This document shows, piece by piece, positions 26,467 through 40,456 of a stretch of DNA of 64,000 bases. Position 1 is the first letter of the stretch. Each line of letters begins with the position of its first letter. This DNA is from Xenophilus azovorans DSM 13620. Its GTDB lineage: Bacteria > Pseudomonadota > Gammaproteobacteria > Burkholderiales > Burkholderiaceae_C. The stretch is taken from the NCBI RefSeq assembly GCF_000745855.1, contig NZ_JQKD01000020.1, positions 46,632-110,631 on the forward strand. The letters are read 5' to 3'. The position numbers were made by a program, and so were the translations under genes. Under the pieces are notes generated by a model, which was not told where the DNA came from, made no database searches, and worked only from the letters and a program-made list of their open reading frames with translations.

Positions 26467-26949
26467 TCAGCCGCCCCTGGCGGCGATCAGGTCGGTGAAG
26501 AGGCGGTGCTCGCAACGCGGATCGGAGCAGCGCTCGCAGCCGCCCGCCCAGCCGCGCGCGGCGGCGGGAGCGCCGGGCGCGGCATCGTCGATGGCGCCGA
26601 CCCGGCGTTCGATCGCGCGCCAGGCGCCGGCCAGCCGGGCCGCGGCATCGCGGCCGTGCACCACGGCGTAGTCCACGCCGGCCTGCGCCAGTGCCGTGCG
26701 CAGGCGGGCATCTTCCATCTCTTGATCCGGTGAGCCGTCTCCCGGCGCCAGCAGCAGCGTGTGGCAGGGCTGGCCGGCGAGGGGCGGCAACCCGGCGGCG
26801 TCGCTGCCCAGCGCAACGACCTCCGCGTGTGATGCGGCGATGCCGCGCTGGCGCAGCCGCAGCGCCAGGGCCTCGGCCAGCGCATCGACCGCGCGCTCGT
26901 CGGCCCCGCAGACCCTGATCCGGCTGCCCGGCGGCAAGGCGGGCGTCAT
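26467..26949 (-). CDS. Hypothetical protein with C-terminal Cys cluster
   Basis: A 160-residue soluble protein I do not recognise. The middle contains HTLLLAPGDGSPDQEMED, which looks like a nucleotide- or flavodoxin-like strand-loop. The C-terminus has CERCSDPRCEHRLF, three Cys and one His spaced as in a metal-binding knuckle. It is last on the strand of the ftsB-eno operon, 15 bases after ftsB, and may be co-transcribed. Function unknown. Confidence 0.7.
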   Translation of the reverse strand: MTPALPPGSRIRVCGADERAVDALAEALALRLRQRGIAASHAEVVALGSDAAGLPPLAGQPCHTLLLAPGDGSPDQEMEDARLRTALAQAGVDYAVVHGRDAAARLAGAWRAIERRVGAIDDAAPGAPAAARGWAGGCERCSDPRCEHRLFTDLIAARGG

Positions 26950-26964
26950 CGCGTTGGGCTCCGG

Positions 26965-27243
26965 CTACTTCGCGATCTGGACCAGCACTTCGTTGGGCTT
27001 GACCATGCCCAGCTCCTGCCGGGCACGCTCCTCGACCATCTCCATGCCTTCCTGCAGGTCCTTGACCTCGGAGGTCAGCCGCTCGTTGGCGGCCTGCGCC
27101 TTGGCATTGGCTTCCTTCTGCACGGCCAGTTTGCGCTCCAGAGCAGACGTCTCCGGCACGCTCCCGCGGCCGGTCCAGAGCTGGAACTGCAGCAGGGCCA
27201 GCAGGATGGCCAGGACCACCGGAACGACGAAGCGGGAGCGCAT
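26965..27243 (-). CDS. ftsB: Cell division protein FtsB
   Basis: A 92-residue bitopic divisome protein that works with FtsL and FtsQ. One N-terminal membrane helix (VVPVVLAILLALLQFQLW) is followed by a coiled coil (about residues 32-75). It lies 33 bases after eno on the same strand, the usual eno-ftsB arrangement. Confidence 0.93.
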   Translation of the reverse strand: MRSRFVVPVVLAILLALLQFQLWTGRGSVPETSALERKLAVQKEANAKAQAANERLTSEVKDLQEGMEMVEERARQELGMVKPNEVLVQIAK

Positions 27244-27276
27244 GGGGCCCGGGCCGCGCGGAAAAAGCCGCGCGCC

Positions 27277-33148
<5,872 letters not shown>

Positions 33149-33177
33149 ATTCCTCCAAGACGGAAGACAAGGGACCC

Positions 33178-33624
33178 ATGAAGATCGACGTGCGCGTGCT
33201 CGACCCCCGGATGGCAGAGCACCTCCCGCAATACGCCACACCCGGCAGCGCCGGCCTGGACCTGCGCGCCTGCCTGGCCGAGCCCCTGGCCCTGGCGCCC
33301 GGCGCCTGCGAGCTGGTGGGCACCGGCATCGCCATCCACCTGGCGGACGCCGGCTACGCCGCGCTGATCCTGCCGCGCTCGGGCCTGGGCCACAAGCACG
33401 GCATCGTGCTGGGCAACCTGGTGGGCCTGATCGACAGCGACTACCAGGGCGAGCTGAAGATCAGCGCCTGGAACCGCGGCCGCGAGCCCTTCGTCATCCA
33501 GCCCCTGGAGCGGCTGGCGCAACTGGTGGTGGTGCCGGTGGTGCAGGCGCAGTTCAATCGGGTCGACGAATTCCCGCCGAGCGAGCGCGGCGAGGGCGGA
33601 TACGGCTCCACCGGCACGCGTTGA
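33178..33624 (+). CDS. dut: dUTP diphosphatase
   Basis: A 148-residue trimeric dUTPase. The five motifs are present, including [32 protein letters not shown] and the C-terminal GEGGYGSTG that closes over the active site. It keeps uracil out of DNA and supplies dUMP. GGGAC precedes the ATG. The coaBC-dut linkage is common in proteobacteria. Confidence 0.98.
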   Translation: MKIDVRVLDPRMAEHLPQYATPGSAGLDLRACLAEPLALAPGACELVGTGIAIHLADAGYAALILPRSGLGHKHGIVLGNLVGLIDSDYQGELKISAWNRGREPFVIQPLERLAQLVVVPVVQAQFNRVDEFPPSERGEGGYGSTGTR

Positions 33625-33780
33625 GCCGCCGTTGCATCGGTGAGCAGCAGGTAAAGGCCGGAACCGCCGACGCCAGCCCGGCTCCGATGGAGGTTGACCC
33701 GTCATCGCCGCGCGCCCGGCGGCGTTGATGACAGGCAAGGTGAATTGCGGGCCGCATGCCCGCGCGTGGAGTTGAACGTC

Positions 33781-34302
33781 ATGTCCAGGCTGACCCGTCC
33801 TCTTTCCGTTGCCGCCGCCGTGGTGGCGGCCTCCCTGCTGGCCACCGCCTGCGTGGCGCCGGCGCCCTACTACTACCCGGCCTACCACCCGGGCTATGCG
33901 CAGCCGTACCCGGCCGCCGGCGCCTATCCGGCCCAGGTGGCGCCCACCGGCTACGTCGAGTACGGGCAGGTGGCGAACATCGAGGTGGTGCAGGGTCGCA
34001 CCGCCGGCTACGGCCCCACCGGCGGGGGCGCCATCGCCGGCGGCCTGATCGGCGGCGTGGTGGGCAACCAGATCGGTCACGGCAGCGGCCGCGCCGCCGC
34101 CACCGCGCTGGGCCTCATCGGCGGGGCGCTGGCAGGCAACGCCATCGAGGCGCAGACCAACGCGCCGCGCGTCTACCAGAGCTACCGCATCTCGGTGCAG
34201 ACGGACCACGGCGCCTGGCGCGTCTTCGACGTGCCGCACCCCGGCGATCTGCGCATCGGCGACCGGGTGCGGATCGAGAACGGCCAGATCTCGAGGTACT
34301 GA
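33781..34302 (+). CDS. Glycine-zipper 2TM lipoprotein (SlyB-like)
   Basis: A 173-residue outer-membrane lipoprotein candidate: signal peptide with lipobox ATAC near residue 24, a Tyr/Pro-rich stretch, then YGQVANIEVVQG, a glycine-zipper (GGGAIAGGLIGGVVGNQIG), and a C-terminal beta-rich part ending in RVRIENGQISRY. The layout matches SlyB/Pcp-like proteins, thought to stabilise the envelope under stress. The 156 bases upstream hold no other gene. A repeat copy starts at the base after its stop. Confidence 0.85.
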   Translation: MSRLTRPLSVAAAVVAASLLATACVAPAPYYYPAYHPGYAQPYPAAGAYPAQVAPTGYVEYGQVANIEVVQGRTAGYGPTGGGAIAGGLIGGVVGNQIGHGSGRAAATALGLIGGALAGNAIEAQTNAPRVYQSYRISVQTDHGAWRVFDVPHPGDLRIGDRVRIENGQISRY

Positions 34303-34380
34303 GTGCCCCCAGGGCCGGGCTGCGCCCAGCCCGCCCCCCGTGGGGGGCAAGAAAACTTGGGGCGGCCCGGCGTTTTCTTG
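34303..34380 (-). repeat. Three-hairpin dispersed repeat, copy B
   Basis: Reverse orientation relative to copy A. On the plus strand, CAAGAAAAC and GTTTTCTTG (9 bp) enclose TTGGGGCGGCCCGGC, the exact complement of the loop in copy D. GCCCCCC and GGGGGGC form hairpin 2; GGGCCGGGC and GCCCAGCCC (one mismatch) form hairpin 3. It starts directly after the stop at 34302, between convergent genes, where it could end transcription. Confidence 0.85.
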
Positions 34381-34403
34381 AGAGCCGCCCGGCAGCCAGC
34401 GGC

Positions 34404-34928
34404 TCAGTGCAGTTGCTGGCCGCCCGGCGCCATCGGCTCGACGCGGAAGAAGCCGGTGCCGGCGGTGCCGCGGCCGATCTCCTCTTCCGTCGCCTCGCGC
34501 ACCGAGCGCACGGTGAGCGACAGGCGCAGGGCGATGCCGGCCAGCGGGTGGTTGCCGTCCAGCACCAGGTGGTCCGGGTAGATCTCGGCCACGGTGTACA
34601 GGCCCTGCTTCGGGATCCCGGCGCTCACGCCCTGCGGCAGCGCGGCGCCGTCGAAGGTCATGCCTTCCTCCACCTCGGCCGGGAAGAGGGCGCGCGGTTC
34701 CAGGAAGAGCAACTGGTCGTCGAAGTCGCCGAAGGCTTGCTCGGGCTCCAGGTGCAGCGAGACCACGTCGCCCGCCTTGTGGCCCTGCAGCGCCTGCTCG
34801 ATGGCGTCGAAGAGGTCGTTGCCGCCGACCAGGAATTCCACCGGCTCGTCGAGCACGTCGAGCGTGTCGCCCAGGGTGTCCTTGAGCGTCCAGGTGAGGC
34901 CGACCACGCATTGGGGGGTGATGTCCAT
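34404..34928 (-). CDS. FKBP-type peptidyl-prolyl isomerase (SlyD-like)
   Basis: A 174-residue isomerase with a split FKBP domain (VGLTWTLKDTLGDTLD; GHKAGDVVSLHLEPEQAFG) and an inserted flap region, as in SlyD. The His-rich metal-binding tail of E. coli SlyD is absent; it ends GGQQLH. It likely catalyses proline isomerisation and chaperoning in the cytoplasm. No Shine-Dalgarno is seen; its ATG lies in one arm of a palindrome shared with the divergent gene 19 bases away. Confidence 0.88.
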   Translation of the reverse strand: MDITPQCVVGLTWTLKDTLGDTLDVLDEPVEFLVGGNDLFDAIEQALQGHKAGDVVSLHLEPEQAFGDFDDQLLFLEPRALFPAEVEEGMTFDGAALPQGVSAGIPKQGLYTVAEIYPDHLVLDGNHPLAGIALRLSLTVRSVREATEEEIGRGTAGTGFFRVEPMAPGGQQLH

Positions 34929-34958
34929 GGACGAGAATTCTCCCACCATGGACATCAC
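34918..34958. promoter_or_regulatory. Inverted repeat covering two divergent start codons
   Basis: GTGATGTCCATGG (34918-34930) and CCATGGACATCAC (34946-34958) are a perfect 13-bp inverted repeat. Each arm contains the start codon of one of the two divergent genes. The 15-base centre holds the palindrome GAGAATTCTC (34933-34942), which reads as a -10-like GAGAAT on both strands, eight to nine bases before each ATG. Confidence 0.55.
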
Positions 34959-36075
34959 ACGACCGCTGCCGCTGCTGGGCGGCCTGAGTCCCGAGCGCTT
35001 CATGCGCCGCCACTGGCAGAAGAAGCCCCTGCTGGTGCGCGGCGCCATGCCCGGCGCGCTGCCGCCGGTGCCGCGCGCGCGGCTGTTCGACCTGGCGGCC
35101 GCCGAGGACGTCGAGTCCCGCCTGGTGCAGCACGACGCGAAGCGCGGCTGGCAACTGCGCCACGGGCCGTTCGCGCGGCGCGCGCTGCCGCCGCTCTCAC
35201 GCCCCGGGTGGACGCTGCTGGTGCAGGGCGTCGACCTGCACGACGAGGCGGCCCATGCGCTGCTGGCGCCCTTCGCCTTCCTGCCCGCGGCCCGGCTCGA
35301 CGACGTGATGATCAGCTACGCCAGCGACGGCGGCGGCGTCGGCCCGCACTTCGACAGCTACGACGTGTTCCTGCTGCAGGTGAGCGGTCGGCGGCGCTGG
35401 TCGTGGGGACGGCAGAAGGACCTCGCGCTGCGCCCCGGCCTGCCGCTGAAGGTCCTGGAGCATTTCGAGCCCGAGGACACGCAGGTGCTGGAGCCCGGCG
35501 ACATGCTCTACCTGCCGCCGCGCTACGCGCACGACGGCGTGGCCGTGGGCGGTGACTGCATGACCTGCTCCATCGGCCTGCGCGCCGCGACCGATGCCGA
35601 GCTGGCTGCCGACCTGCTGGCGCGCCTGGCCGATGCCGCCGGCGACGAGGCGGACGGCGGGCGCCGCTACGCCGACCCTGCGCAGGCGGCGGTGGAGGCC
35701 ACCGGCGCCGTGCCCGAGGCGTTGCAGCGCTTCGCGCGCGATGCCGTGCGCCGCCTGCTCGCCGCCGATGCGGACATCGACCGCGCGCTGGGCGAGTCGC
35801 TCACCGAGCCGAAGCCGAACGTTTGGTTCGAAGGCGCGGCCGCGCCGGCGCCGCTGCGCGGCGTGCGGCTGGACAGGCGCACCCGCATGCTCCACGATGC
35901 GCGCCACGTCTTCATCAACGGCGAGAGTTTCCGCGCCGCCGGCCGCGACGCGCGGCTGATGCGGCAGTTGGCCGACCGGCGCCGCCTCGGCGCCGCGGAA
36001 CTGCGCCTGGCCAGCGAGGAGGCGCAGGCGCTGTTGGCGGACTGGTGCGAAGCGGGGTGGCTGCATGGCGAATGA
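34948..36075 (+). CDS. JmjC/cupin ribosomal-protein oxygenase (RoxA/YcfD-like)
   Basis: A 375-residue 2-oxoglutarate and Fe(II) oxygenase of the YcfD family, which hydroxylates an Arg of ribosomal protein uL16 in E. coli. The Fe-binding HFDSYD (HxD) and the second His in YAHDGVAV are present in the JmjC domain (about residues 85-205); a helical and winged-helix C-terminal part follows. It starts 19 bases from the divergent SlyD-like gene and overlaps the next gene by 11 bases. Confidence 0.9.
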   Translation: MDITRPLPLLGGLSPERFMRRHWQKKPLLVRGAMPGALPPVPRARLFDLAAAEDVESRLVQHDAKRGWQLRHGPFARRALPPLSRPGWTLLVQGVDLHDEAAHALLAPFAFLPAARLDDVMISYASDGGGVGPHFDSYDVFLLQVSGRRRWSWGRQKDLALRPGLPLKVLEHFEPEDTQVLEPGDMLYLPPRYAHDGVAVGGDCMTCSIGLRAATDAELAADLLARLADAAGDEADGGRRYADPAQAAVEATGAVPEALQRFARDAVRRLLAADADIDRALGESLTEPKPNVWFEGAAAPAPLRGVRLDRRTRMLHDARHVFINGESFRAAGRDARLMRQLADRRRLGAAELRLASEEAQALLADWCEAGWLHGE

Positions 36076-36568
36076 CAACGACGGTACGGCGCTGCCCGAG
36101 GGCGCCTTCGACGGCCCGGCCGAGTTCGGCGGCCATGTCCGCGCGGCCCTGGCGGCCGCGGCCGGGCAGGGCTGGACCGAGATCGTCCTGAGCGACCCCG
36201 ACTTCGCCGACTGGCCGCTGGGTGAGCGCGCCGTCGTCGACGCCCTGCAGGCCTGGGCCGCCTCCGGCCGCAGCCTGAAGATGCTGGCGCACCGCTTCGA
36301 CGTCTTCGAGCGCCACCATGCGCGCTTCGTTCACTGGCGCCGCATGTGGGACCACATCGTGCAGTGCCGCGCGCTGCCGCAGTGGAACGCGGGCGACGTG
36401 CCCAGCGCGATCTGGACCCCGGCCTGGTCCCTGCGGCGCATCGACCCCGAGCGCAGCCGCGGCGTGTGCGGCGTCTCGGCGGCCGACCGCGTCGCCTTGC
36501 GGCAGCGCCTCGACGAGGGTTTTCAGGCGGGGCGGCCTGGGTTCCCGGCCTCGGTGCTGGGTCTTTGA
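36065..36568 (+). CDS. Hypothetical protein downstream of the JmjC oxygenase
   Basis: A 167-residue soluble protein, not recognised. It has many Trp residues and the patterns WPLGERAVVDALQAW and FERHHARFVHWRRMWDHIV; no membrane helices or signal peptide. The start overlaps the oxygenase gene by 11 bases, so they are translated from one message. It ends one base from the convergent MBL gene. Function unknown; partnership with the oxygenase is a guess from position. Confidence 0.75.
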   Translation: MANDNDGTALPEGAFDGPAEFGGHVRAALAAAAGQGWTEIVLSDPDFADWPLGERAVVDALQAWAASGRSLKMLAHRFDVFERHHARFVHWRRMWDHIVQCRALPQWNAGDVPSAIWTPAWSLRRIDPERSRGVCGVSAADRVALRQRLDEGFQAGRPGFPASVLGL

Positions 36569-36569
36569 A

Positions 36570-37349
36570 TCAGACGTCCAGCCACGGGCTGCCACCGGCG
36601 GCATCCGCGGTGAGCATCTCTTCCTCGCGGGCGCCCAGCGCCTCGGCCAGCGCATGGCGCACGATCTCCGGGCGGTTGTTCTGCTCGCTCAGGTGTGCGG
36701 CCAGCAGGTGCTTCAGGCCGGCGTGGTGCACCGCCTGCGCGATGGCGGCCGCGGCGCCGTTCGACAGGTGGCCGAAGTTGCCGCCCACCCGCCGCTTGAG
36801 GAAGGGCGGGTAGCTCGAGCGGGCCAGCAGGTCCGGGTCGTGGTTGCACTCCAGCACGAGGGCGTTCAGGGCCGCCAGGCGCGTCATCACGTACGGGCTG
36901 GCGTGGCCCAGGTCGGTCAGCACGCCCAGCGTGCGGGCGCCGTCGGAGCAGCGCAGCTGCAGCGGCTCGCGCGCGTCGTGCGGCACGGTGAAGGGCATCA
37001 GCTCCAGCGTGCCGCCGACGTCGATGGGCTGCCCGTCCCGGGCGAAGTGCAGGCGCCCTGCGTAGTCGGGCGCGCCTGTGGCCAGCCAGGTGCCCTCGCT
37101 CATCCACACCGCCACGCCGTGGCGCTGCGAGAGCAGGTGCGCGCAGCCGATGTGGTCGCTGTGCTCGTGGGTGATGAAGACGGCGTCCAGCTGGGACGGC
37201 GCCAGCGACTCGCGCGCCAGCCGCGCCTCGAGCTGGCGCAGGTTGAAGCCGCAGTCGATCAGCAGGCGCGAGGTGCGCGTGCCGCTGCGCGCCTCCACCA
37301 GCAGGGCGTTGCCGGTGCTGCCGCTGCCCAGGCTGCGGAAGCGCAGCAT
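36570..37349 (-). CDS. MBL-fold metallo-hydrolase (YycJ/WalJ-like)
   Basis: A 259-residue metallo-beta-lactamase-fold protein. FRSLGSGSTGNALLVE and LLIDCGF begin it, and the metal motif is THEHSDHIG; LVLECNHDPDLL and HLSEQN follow, as in the YycJ/WalJ group of putative exonucleases. I prefer the ATG at 37349; a TTG at 37364 would add five residues. It lies 190 bases downstream of bamC, with a hairpin-rich element between. Confidence 0.87.
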   Translation of the reverse strand: MLRFRSLGSGSTGNALLVEARSGTRTSRLLIDCGFNLRQLEARLARESLAPSQLDAVFITHEHSDHIGCAHLLSQRHGVAVWMSEGTWLATGAPDYAGRLHFARDGQPIDVGGTLELMPFTVPHDAREPLQLRCSDGARTLGVLTDLGHASPYVMTRLAALNALVLECNHDPDLLARSSYPPFLKRRVGGNFGHLSNGAAAAIAQAVHHAGLKHLLAAHLSEQNNRPEIVRHALAEALGAREEEMLTADAAGGSPWLDV

Positions 37350-37452
37350 CCTGTTCAGCCGCAAACGGCGGTGAGCCGCATCGCCATGGTCAACGCAGGA
37401 TTCATCATGGCCTGAGCCTCAATGCGGCGAGCGCAGCGAAGCCCTCGCGGAA

Positions 37453-37502
37453 GCACCCGCGGAACCGGCTCTGCCGGGCCACCGGGTGCGCCCCTTGAGG
37501 GG
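37453..37502. repeat. Hairpin-rich intergenic element after bamC
   Basis: GCACCCG (37453) and CGGGTGC (37483) enclose a smaller stem CCGGC-TCT-GCCGG; CCCC-TTGA-GGGG follows directly. It lies between the bamC stop and the MBL start. The style resembles dispersed elements of this bacterial group, but there is no second copy in the window. Confidence 0.45.
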
Positions 37503-37539
37503 GATTCGAGCACACGAAGTGAGCGAGAAACGGGGTGGT

Positions 37540-38634
37540 CTATTTCAAGTCGTCCGCGATGACCTGGACGATGCGCTGCGCGTTGTTGGAGGTCTCGGGC
37601 GCGCCGGCCTCGTCGAGCACCGACACCGTGCTCGTCTCGCCCTGGCTCTTGACCAGGATGCGGTACTTCATCGGCTTCTCGGCGCTGCTGCTGGAGCGGC
37701 TGAAGAGCTTGCCGAAGAAGCCCGGCTCCTTGCGGTCGGCGTTGGGCGTCACGTAGCGCACGAAGTAGATGCCGGCGCTGCGGTCGCGGTCCTCGACGGT
37801 GAAGCCGGTGCGGTCCAGCGCCAGGCCGACGCGGCGCCATGCGCGGTCGAAGCCGTCGCGCACCTGCACCACCGGCCGGCCGTCGACGGTGGCGACCGTC
37901 GCCGAGCGGGCCGCGGGCGCTGCCCCGACGGACGCCGCCTGCTGCTTGGACTGCTCCTGCGAGACGCCGAGCTGGACCATCAGGCGGCGCAGGAATTCGG
38001 TCTCCAGCTCCGGATCGACGGGGCGCGGCTGCCATGTGGTTTGATCCTGCTGGCGGGTGGTGTAGACCTCGACCATGCCGCGGTGGCTGATGTAGATCTC
38101 GGTGCCGTTCGGCGTGCGCTCCATGCGGGTGCGGAAGCGGTCCAGCTCGCCGGTCGAGTAGACCGAGTCGATGAGCTTGCCCAGCGTGGCGCGCAGCACG
38201 TCCTGCGGCAGCTTGGCGCGGTTCTCGGCCCAGTCGGTTTCCATGATGCCGAGGTTGCGCTGCTCCATCGACAGCAGGAAGCCGCTTTCCATCCAGAAGT
38301 CGCGGACCTTGTCCCACAGCTGCTCGGGCGTCTGGTTGCTCACCACGATCCAGCGCTCGTTGCCGGCGCGCTCCATGCGCACGTCGCCGATGCTGCTGAC
38401 GGCGGTGGGGATGCCCGGCGCATTGGCACGGCCGGCCTCGTAGGCGTTGGCCGAGACGGCGCCGCCCGGGATGGCGTAGCGGTTCTCGCGCGAGAGCTGG
38501 GTCAGGTCCGGCGGCACCTCCAGCGAGGGCGCCTTGCCGGCGCTCTTGTAGTCGATCTTGTCGGACTCCAGCACGGAGCAGGCGGCCAGGCTGGCGGCCA
38601 GCGCCAGCAGGGCGAATCGCTTGAGGGTGTTCAC
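37540..38634 (-). CDS. bamC: Outer membrane protein assembly factor BamC
   Basis: A 364-residue lipoprotein of the Bam complex. It has a signal peptide with lipobox LAAC near residue 18, an unstructured N-terminal segment (SRENRYAIPGG) that binds BamD in the E. coli complex, and two helix-grip domains (about residues 90-200 and 240-364). The start is a GTG preceded by AAGGAAGA; it gives the expected Lys-Arg n-region. It follows dapA, as in E. coli. Confidence 0.92.
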   Translation of the reverse strand: MNTLKRFALLALAASLAACSVLESDKIDYKSAGKAPSLEVPPDLTQLSRENRYAIPGGAVSANAYEAGRANAPGIPTAVSSIGDVRMERAGNERWIVVSNQTPEQLWDKVRDFWMESGFLLSMEQRNLGIMETDWAENRAKLPQDVLRATLGKLIDSVYSTGELDRFRTRMERTPNGTEIYISHRGMVEVYTTRQQDQTTWQPRPVDPELETEFLRRLMVQLGVSQEQSKQQAASVGAAPAARSATVATVDGRPVVQVRDGFDRAWRRVGLALDRTGFTVEDRDRSAGIYFVRYVTPNADRKEPGFFGKLFSRSSSSAEKPMKYRILVKSQGETSTVSVLDEAGAPETSNNAQRIVQVIADDLK

Positions 38635-38700
38635 TCGTTGTCTTCCTTCGGCGGATGAATGCTTGTCGGGGGAGGGCGGGCGGAGCCGCCGTCTTGGAGT

Positions 38701-38727
38701 GCGCCGGCACCCGAAGGTGCCGTGCGC
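38701..38727 (-). other. Hairpin between dapA and bamC
   Basis: GCGC plus CGGCACC pair with GGTGCCG and GCGC around a CGAA tetraloop (11 bp, one bulged base). It is in the 110-base gap between dapA and bamC. No T-run follows on either strand, so it may be a processing or stabilising element rather than a terminator. Confidence 0.4.
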
Positions 38728-38744
38728 GAAAGAAAAGTTCGTCC

Positions 38745-39635
38745 TCAGCCTTCGAGCAGCCCGCAGGCCTGGAGCGCCGCCTCGACCGTCGGCCGATGGG
38801 CCTCGGACAGCTCGGTCATCGGCAGCCGCAGCGCGCCGCCCATGCGGCCCATGCGCGCCAGCGCCCACTTGACGGGGATCGGGTTGGGCTCGACGAACAG
38901 GTTGCGGTGCAGCGGCATCAGCTCGAACTGCAGGCGCATCGCCGTGCGCGCGTCGCCGGCAATGGCGGCCACGCACAGCTCGTGCATCTTGCGCGGCGCC
39001 ACGTTGGCCGTGACGCTGATGTTGCCTTGGCCGCCGCACAGCATGAGCGCCACCGCGGTCGGGTCGTCGCCCGAATAGACGGCGAATTCCTTCGGCACCT
39101 CGCGGATGAGCCACTGCGCGCGCTCGATGTTGCCGGTGGCTTCCTTGATGCCGACGATGCCGGGCACCCGGGCCAGGCGCAGCACGGTGTCGTGCGCCAT
39201 GTCCGCCACGGTGCGGCCGGGCACGTTGTACAGCACCATCGGCAGGTCGCCCACGGCCTCGGCGATGGCCTCGAAGTGGCGGTACTGCCCTTCCTGCGTG
39301 GGCTTGTTGTAGTAGGGCACGACCTGCAGCTGCGAGTCGGCCCCCACGCCCTTGGCGAAGCGGGCCAGCTCGATCGCCTCGGCCGTGGAGTTGGCGCCGC
39401 AGCCGGCCATCACCGGCACGCGGCCGGCCGCCTGCTCGACCGAGACGCGGATGATCTCGCAGTGCTCTTCGACGTCGACCGTGGGCGATTCGCCCGTGGT
39501 GCCCACCACGCCGATGCAGTCGGTGCCCTCGGCGATGTGCCAGTCGATCAGGCGCCGCAGCGCGTCGTAGTCGACACTGCCGTCTTCATGCATCGGCGTG
39601 ACGAGCGCGACGATGCTGCCAGTCAGTTGCTCCAA
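38745..39635 (-). CDS. dapA: 4-hydroxy-tetrahydrodipicolinate synthase
   Basis: A 296-residue class I aldolase for lysine and diaminopimelate synthesis. [23 protein letters not shown] (with the conserved Tyr) and the Schiff-base Lys in [10 protein letters not shown] are present. The start is a TTG with AGGA six bases upstream, giving the usual [14 protein letters not shown] start; no closer ATG fits. It precedes bamC. Confidence 0.96.
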   Translation of the reverse strand: MEQLTGSIVALVTPMHEDGSVDYDALRRLIDWHIAEGTDCIGVVGTTGESPTVDVEEHCEIIRVSVEQAAGRVPVMAGCGANSTAEAIELARFAKGVGADSQLQVVPYYNKPTQEGQYRHFEAIAEAVGDLPMVLYNVPGRTVADMAHDTVLRLARVPGIVGIKEATGNIERAQWLIREVPKEFAVYSGDDPTAVALMLCGGQGNISVTANVAPRKMHELCVAAIAGDARTAMRLQFELMPLHRNLFVEPNPIPVKWALARMGRMGGALRLPMTELSEAHRPTVEAALQACGLLEG

Positions 39636-39674
39636 GGAGGTCCTGCCTTTGTCGGAAAAAGGTAAACCGCGATT

Positions 39675-40277
39675 CTACTGAGGCCCGGAAGGGGGCTTCA
39701 GAGGGTATCGCGGGGGGCTGTCCGGCGCCCCATCGGCCTCGCGCACGGCGGCGATGCGCTGCACGAAGCGGGGCGCGCCGGCGTCGAGGAAGCCGTCCTC
39801 GTACGCCACCACGCGCAGGCCGGCGGCCGCGGCCTGGCGCAGCAGCTCGCCGGGGGCCAGCAGGAACTCGGGGCGCGCCGGCCGGCCGATGCTCTCCTGC
39901 CCGCGGGCGAAGGTCTCGTACAGCAGCACGCCGCCCGGCGCCACGGCGGCGGCGATCTCGGCCAGGCGCGCGCGCCAGAGGTAGTTCGTCACCAGCACCG
40001 CTTCGAAGCCGCGGCCGGCGAAGGGCCAGGGGCCGTCCTCGATGTCGGCCTGCACGATCTCGGCGCCGGCCGCCGCCAGCGGGGCCAGGGCAGCGATGGC
40101 GGCAGGGTCGCGGTCGACGCCGGCCACCCGGAAGCCTTGTGCGTGCAGCCAGTACAGGTGCCGGCCGGCGCCGCAGGCCACGTCCAGCACCCGGCCGCCG
40201 GGGGCGATCAGGTGCGCCCAGCGCAGCAGCCAGTCGGAAGGGGCGGGCAGCGGCTGCGGCGGCGTGGGCCCGCTCAT
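39675..40277 (-). CDS. Class I SAM-dependent methyltransferase (TehB-like)
   Basis: A 200-residue methyltransferase with intact motif I (VLDVACGAGRHLYWL), an acidic residue ending the second strand (VAGVDRD), and VTNYLWRARL. It resembles small TehB-type enzymes, but the substrate is unknown. Its ATG overlaps the stop of the small membrane protein gene upstream (ATGA), and it ends 40 bases before dapA. Confidence 0.82.
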   Translation of the reverse strand: MSGPTPPQPLPAPSDWLLRWAHLIAPGGRVLDVACGAGRHLYWLHAQGFRVAGVDRDPAAIAALAPLAAAGAEIVQADIEDGPWPFAGRGFEAVLVTNYLWRARLAEIAAAVAPGGVLLYETFARGQESIGRPARPEFLLAPGELLRQAAAAGLRVVAYEDGFLDAGAPRFVQRIAAVREADGAPDSPPRYPLKPPSGPQ

Positions 40278-40435
40278 CCGAAGCAGGCCCAGATCATGTT
40301 GCCGAGCATGACGAGGAAGTCCGGCTGGCGGTAGAGCAAGAACACGCCGCCCAGCACCGCGGCCACCGCCGCGGCCGCGCCCACGCGCGGCCACAGGTGC
40401 GGGCGGGCGTTGGGCGAAGCGGGCGTTTCGGACAT
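40274..40435 (-). CDS. Small one-helix membrane protein (53 aa)
   Basis: A 53-residue reading frame: MSETPASPNARPHLWPRVG, one membrane helix (AAAAVAAVLGGVFLLYR), then QPDFLVMLGNMIWACFG. It overlaps the methyltransferase start by ATGA and lies 21 bases after the MFS transporter, so the three genes appear to be one operon. I do not recognise it. Codon use and tight packing support it being real. Confidence 0.65.
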   Translation of the reverse strand: MSETPASPNARPHLWPRVGAAAAVAAVLGGVFLLYRQPDFLVMLGNMIWACFG

Positions 40436-40456
40436 GGCAATGCAGTGGCAGGCAGG

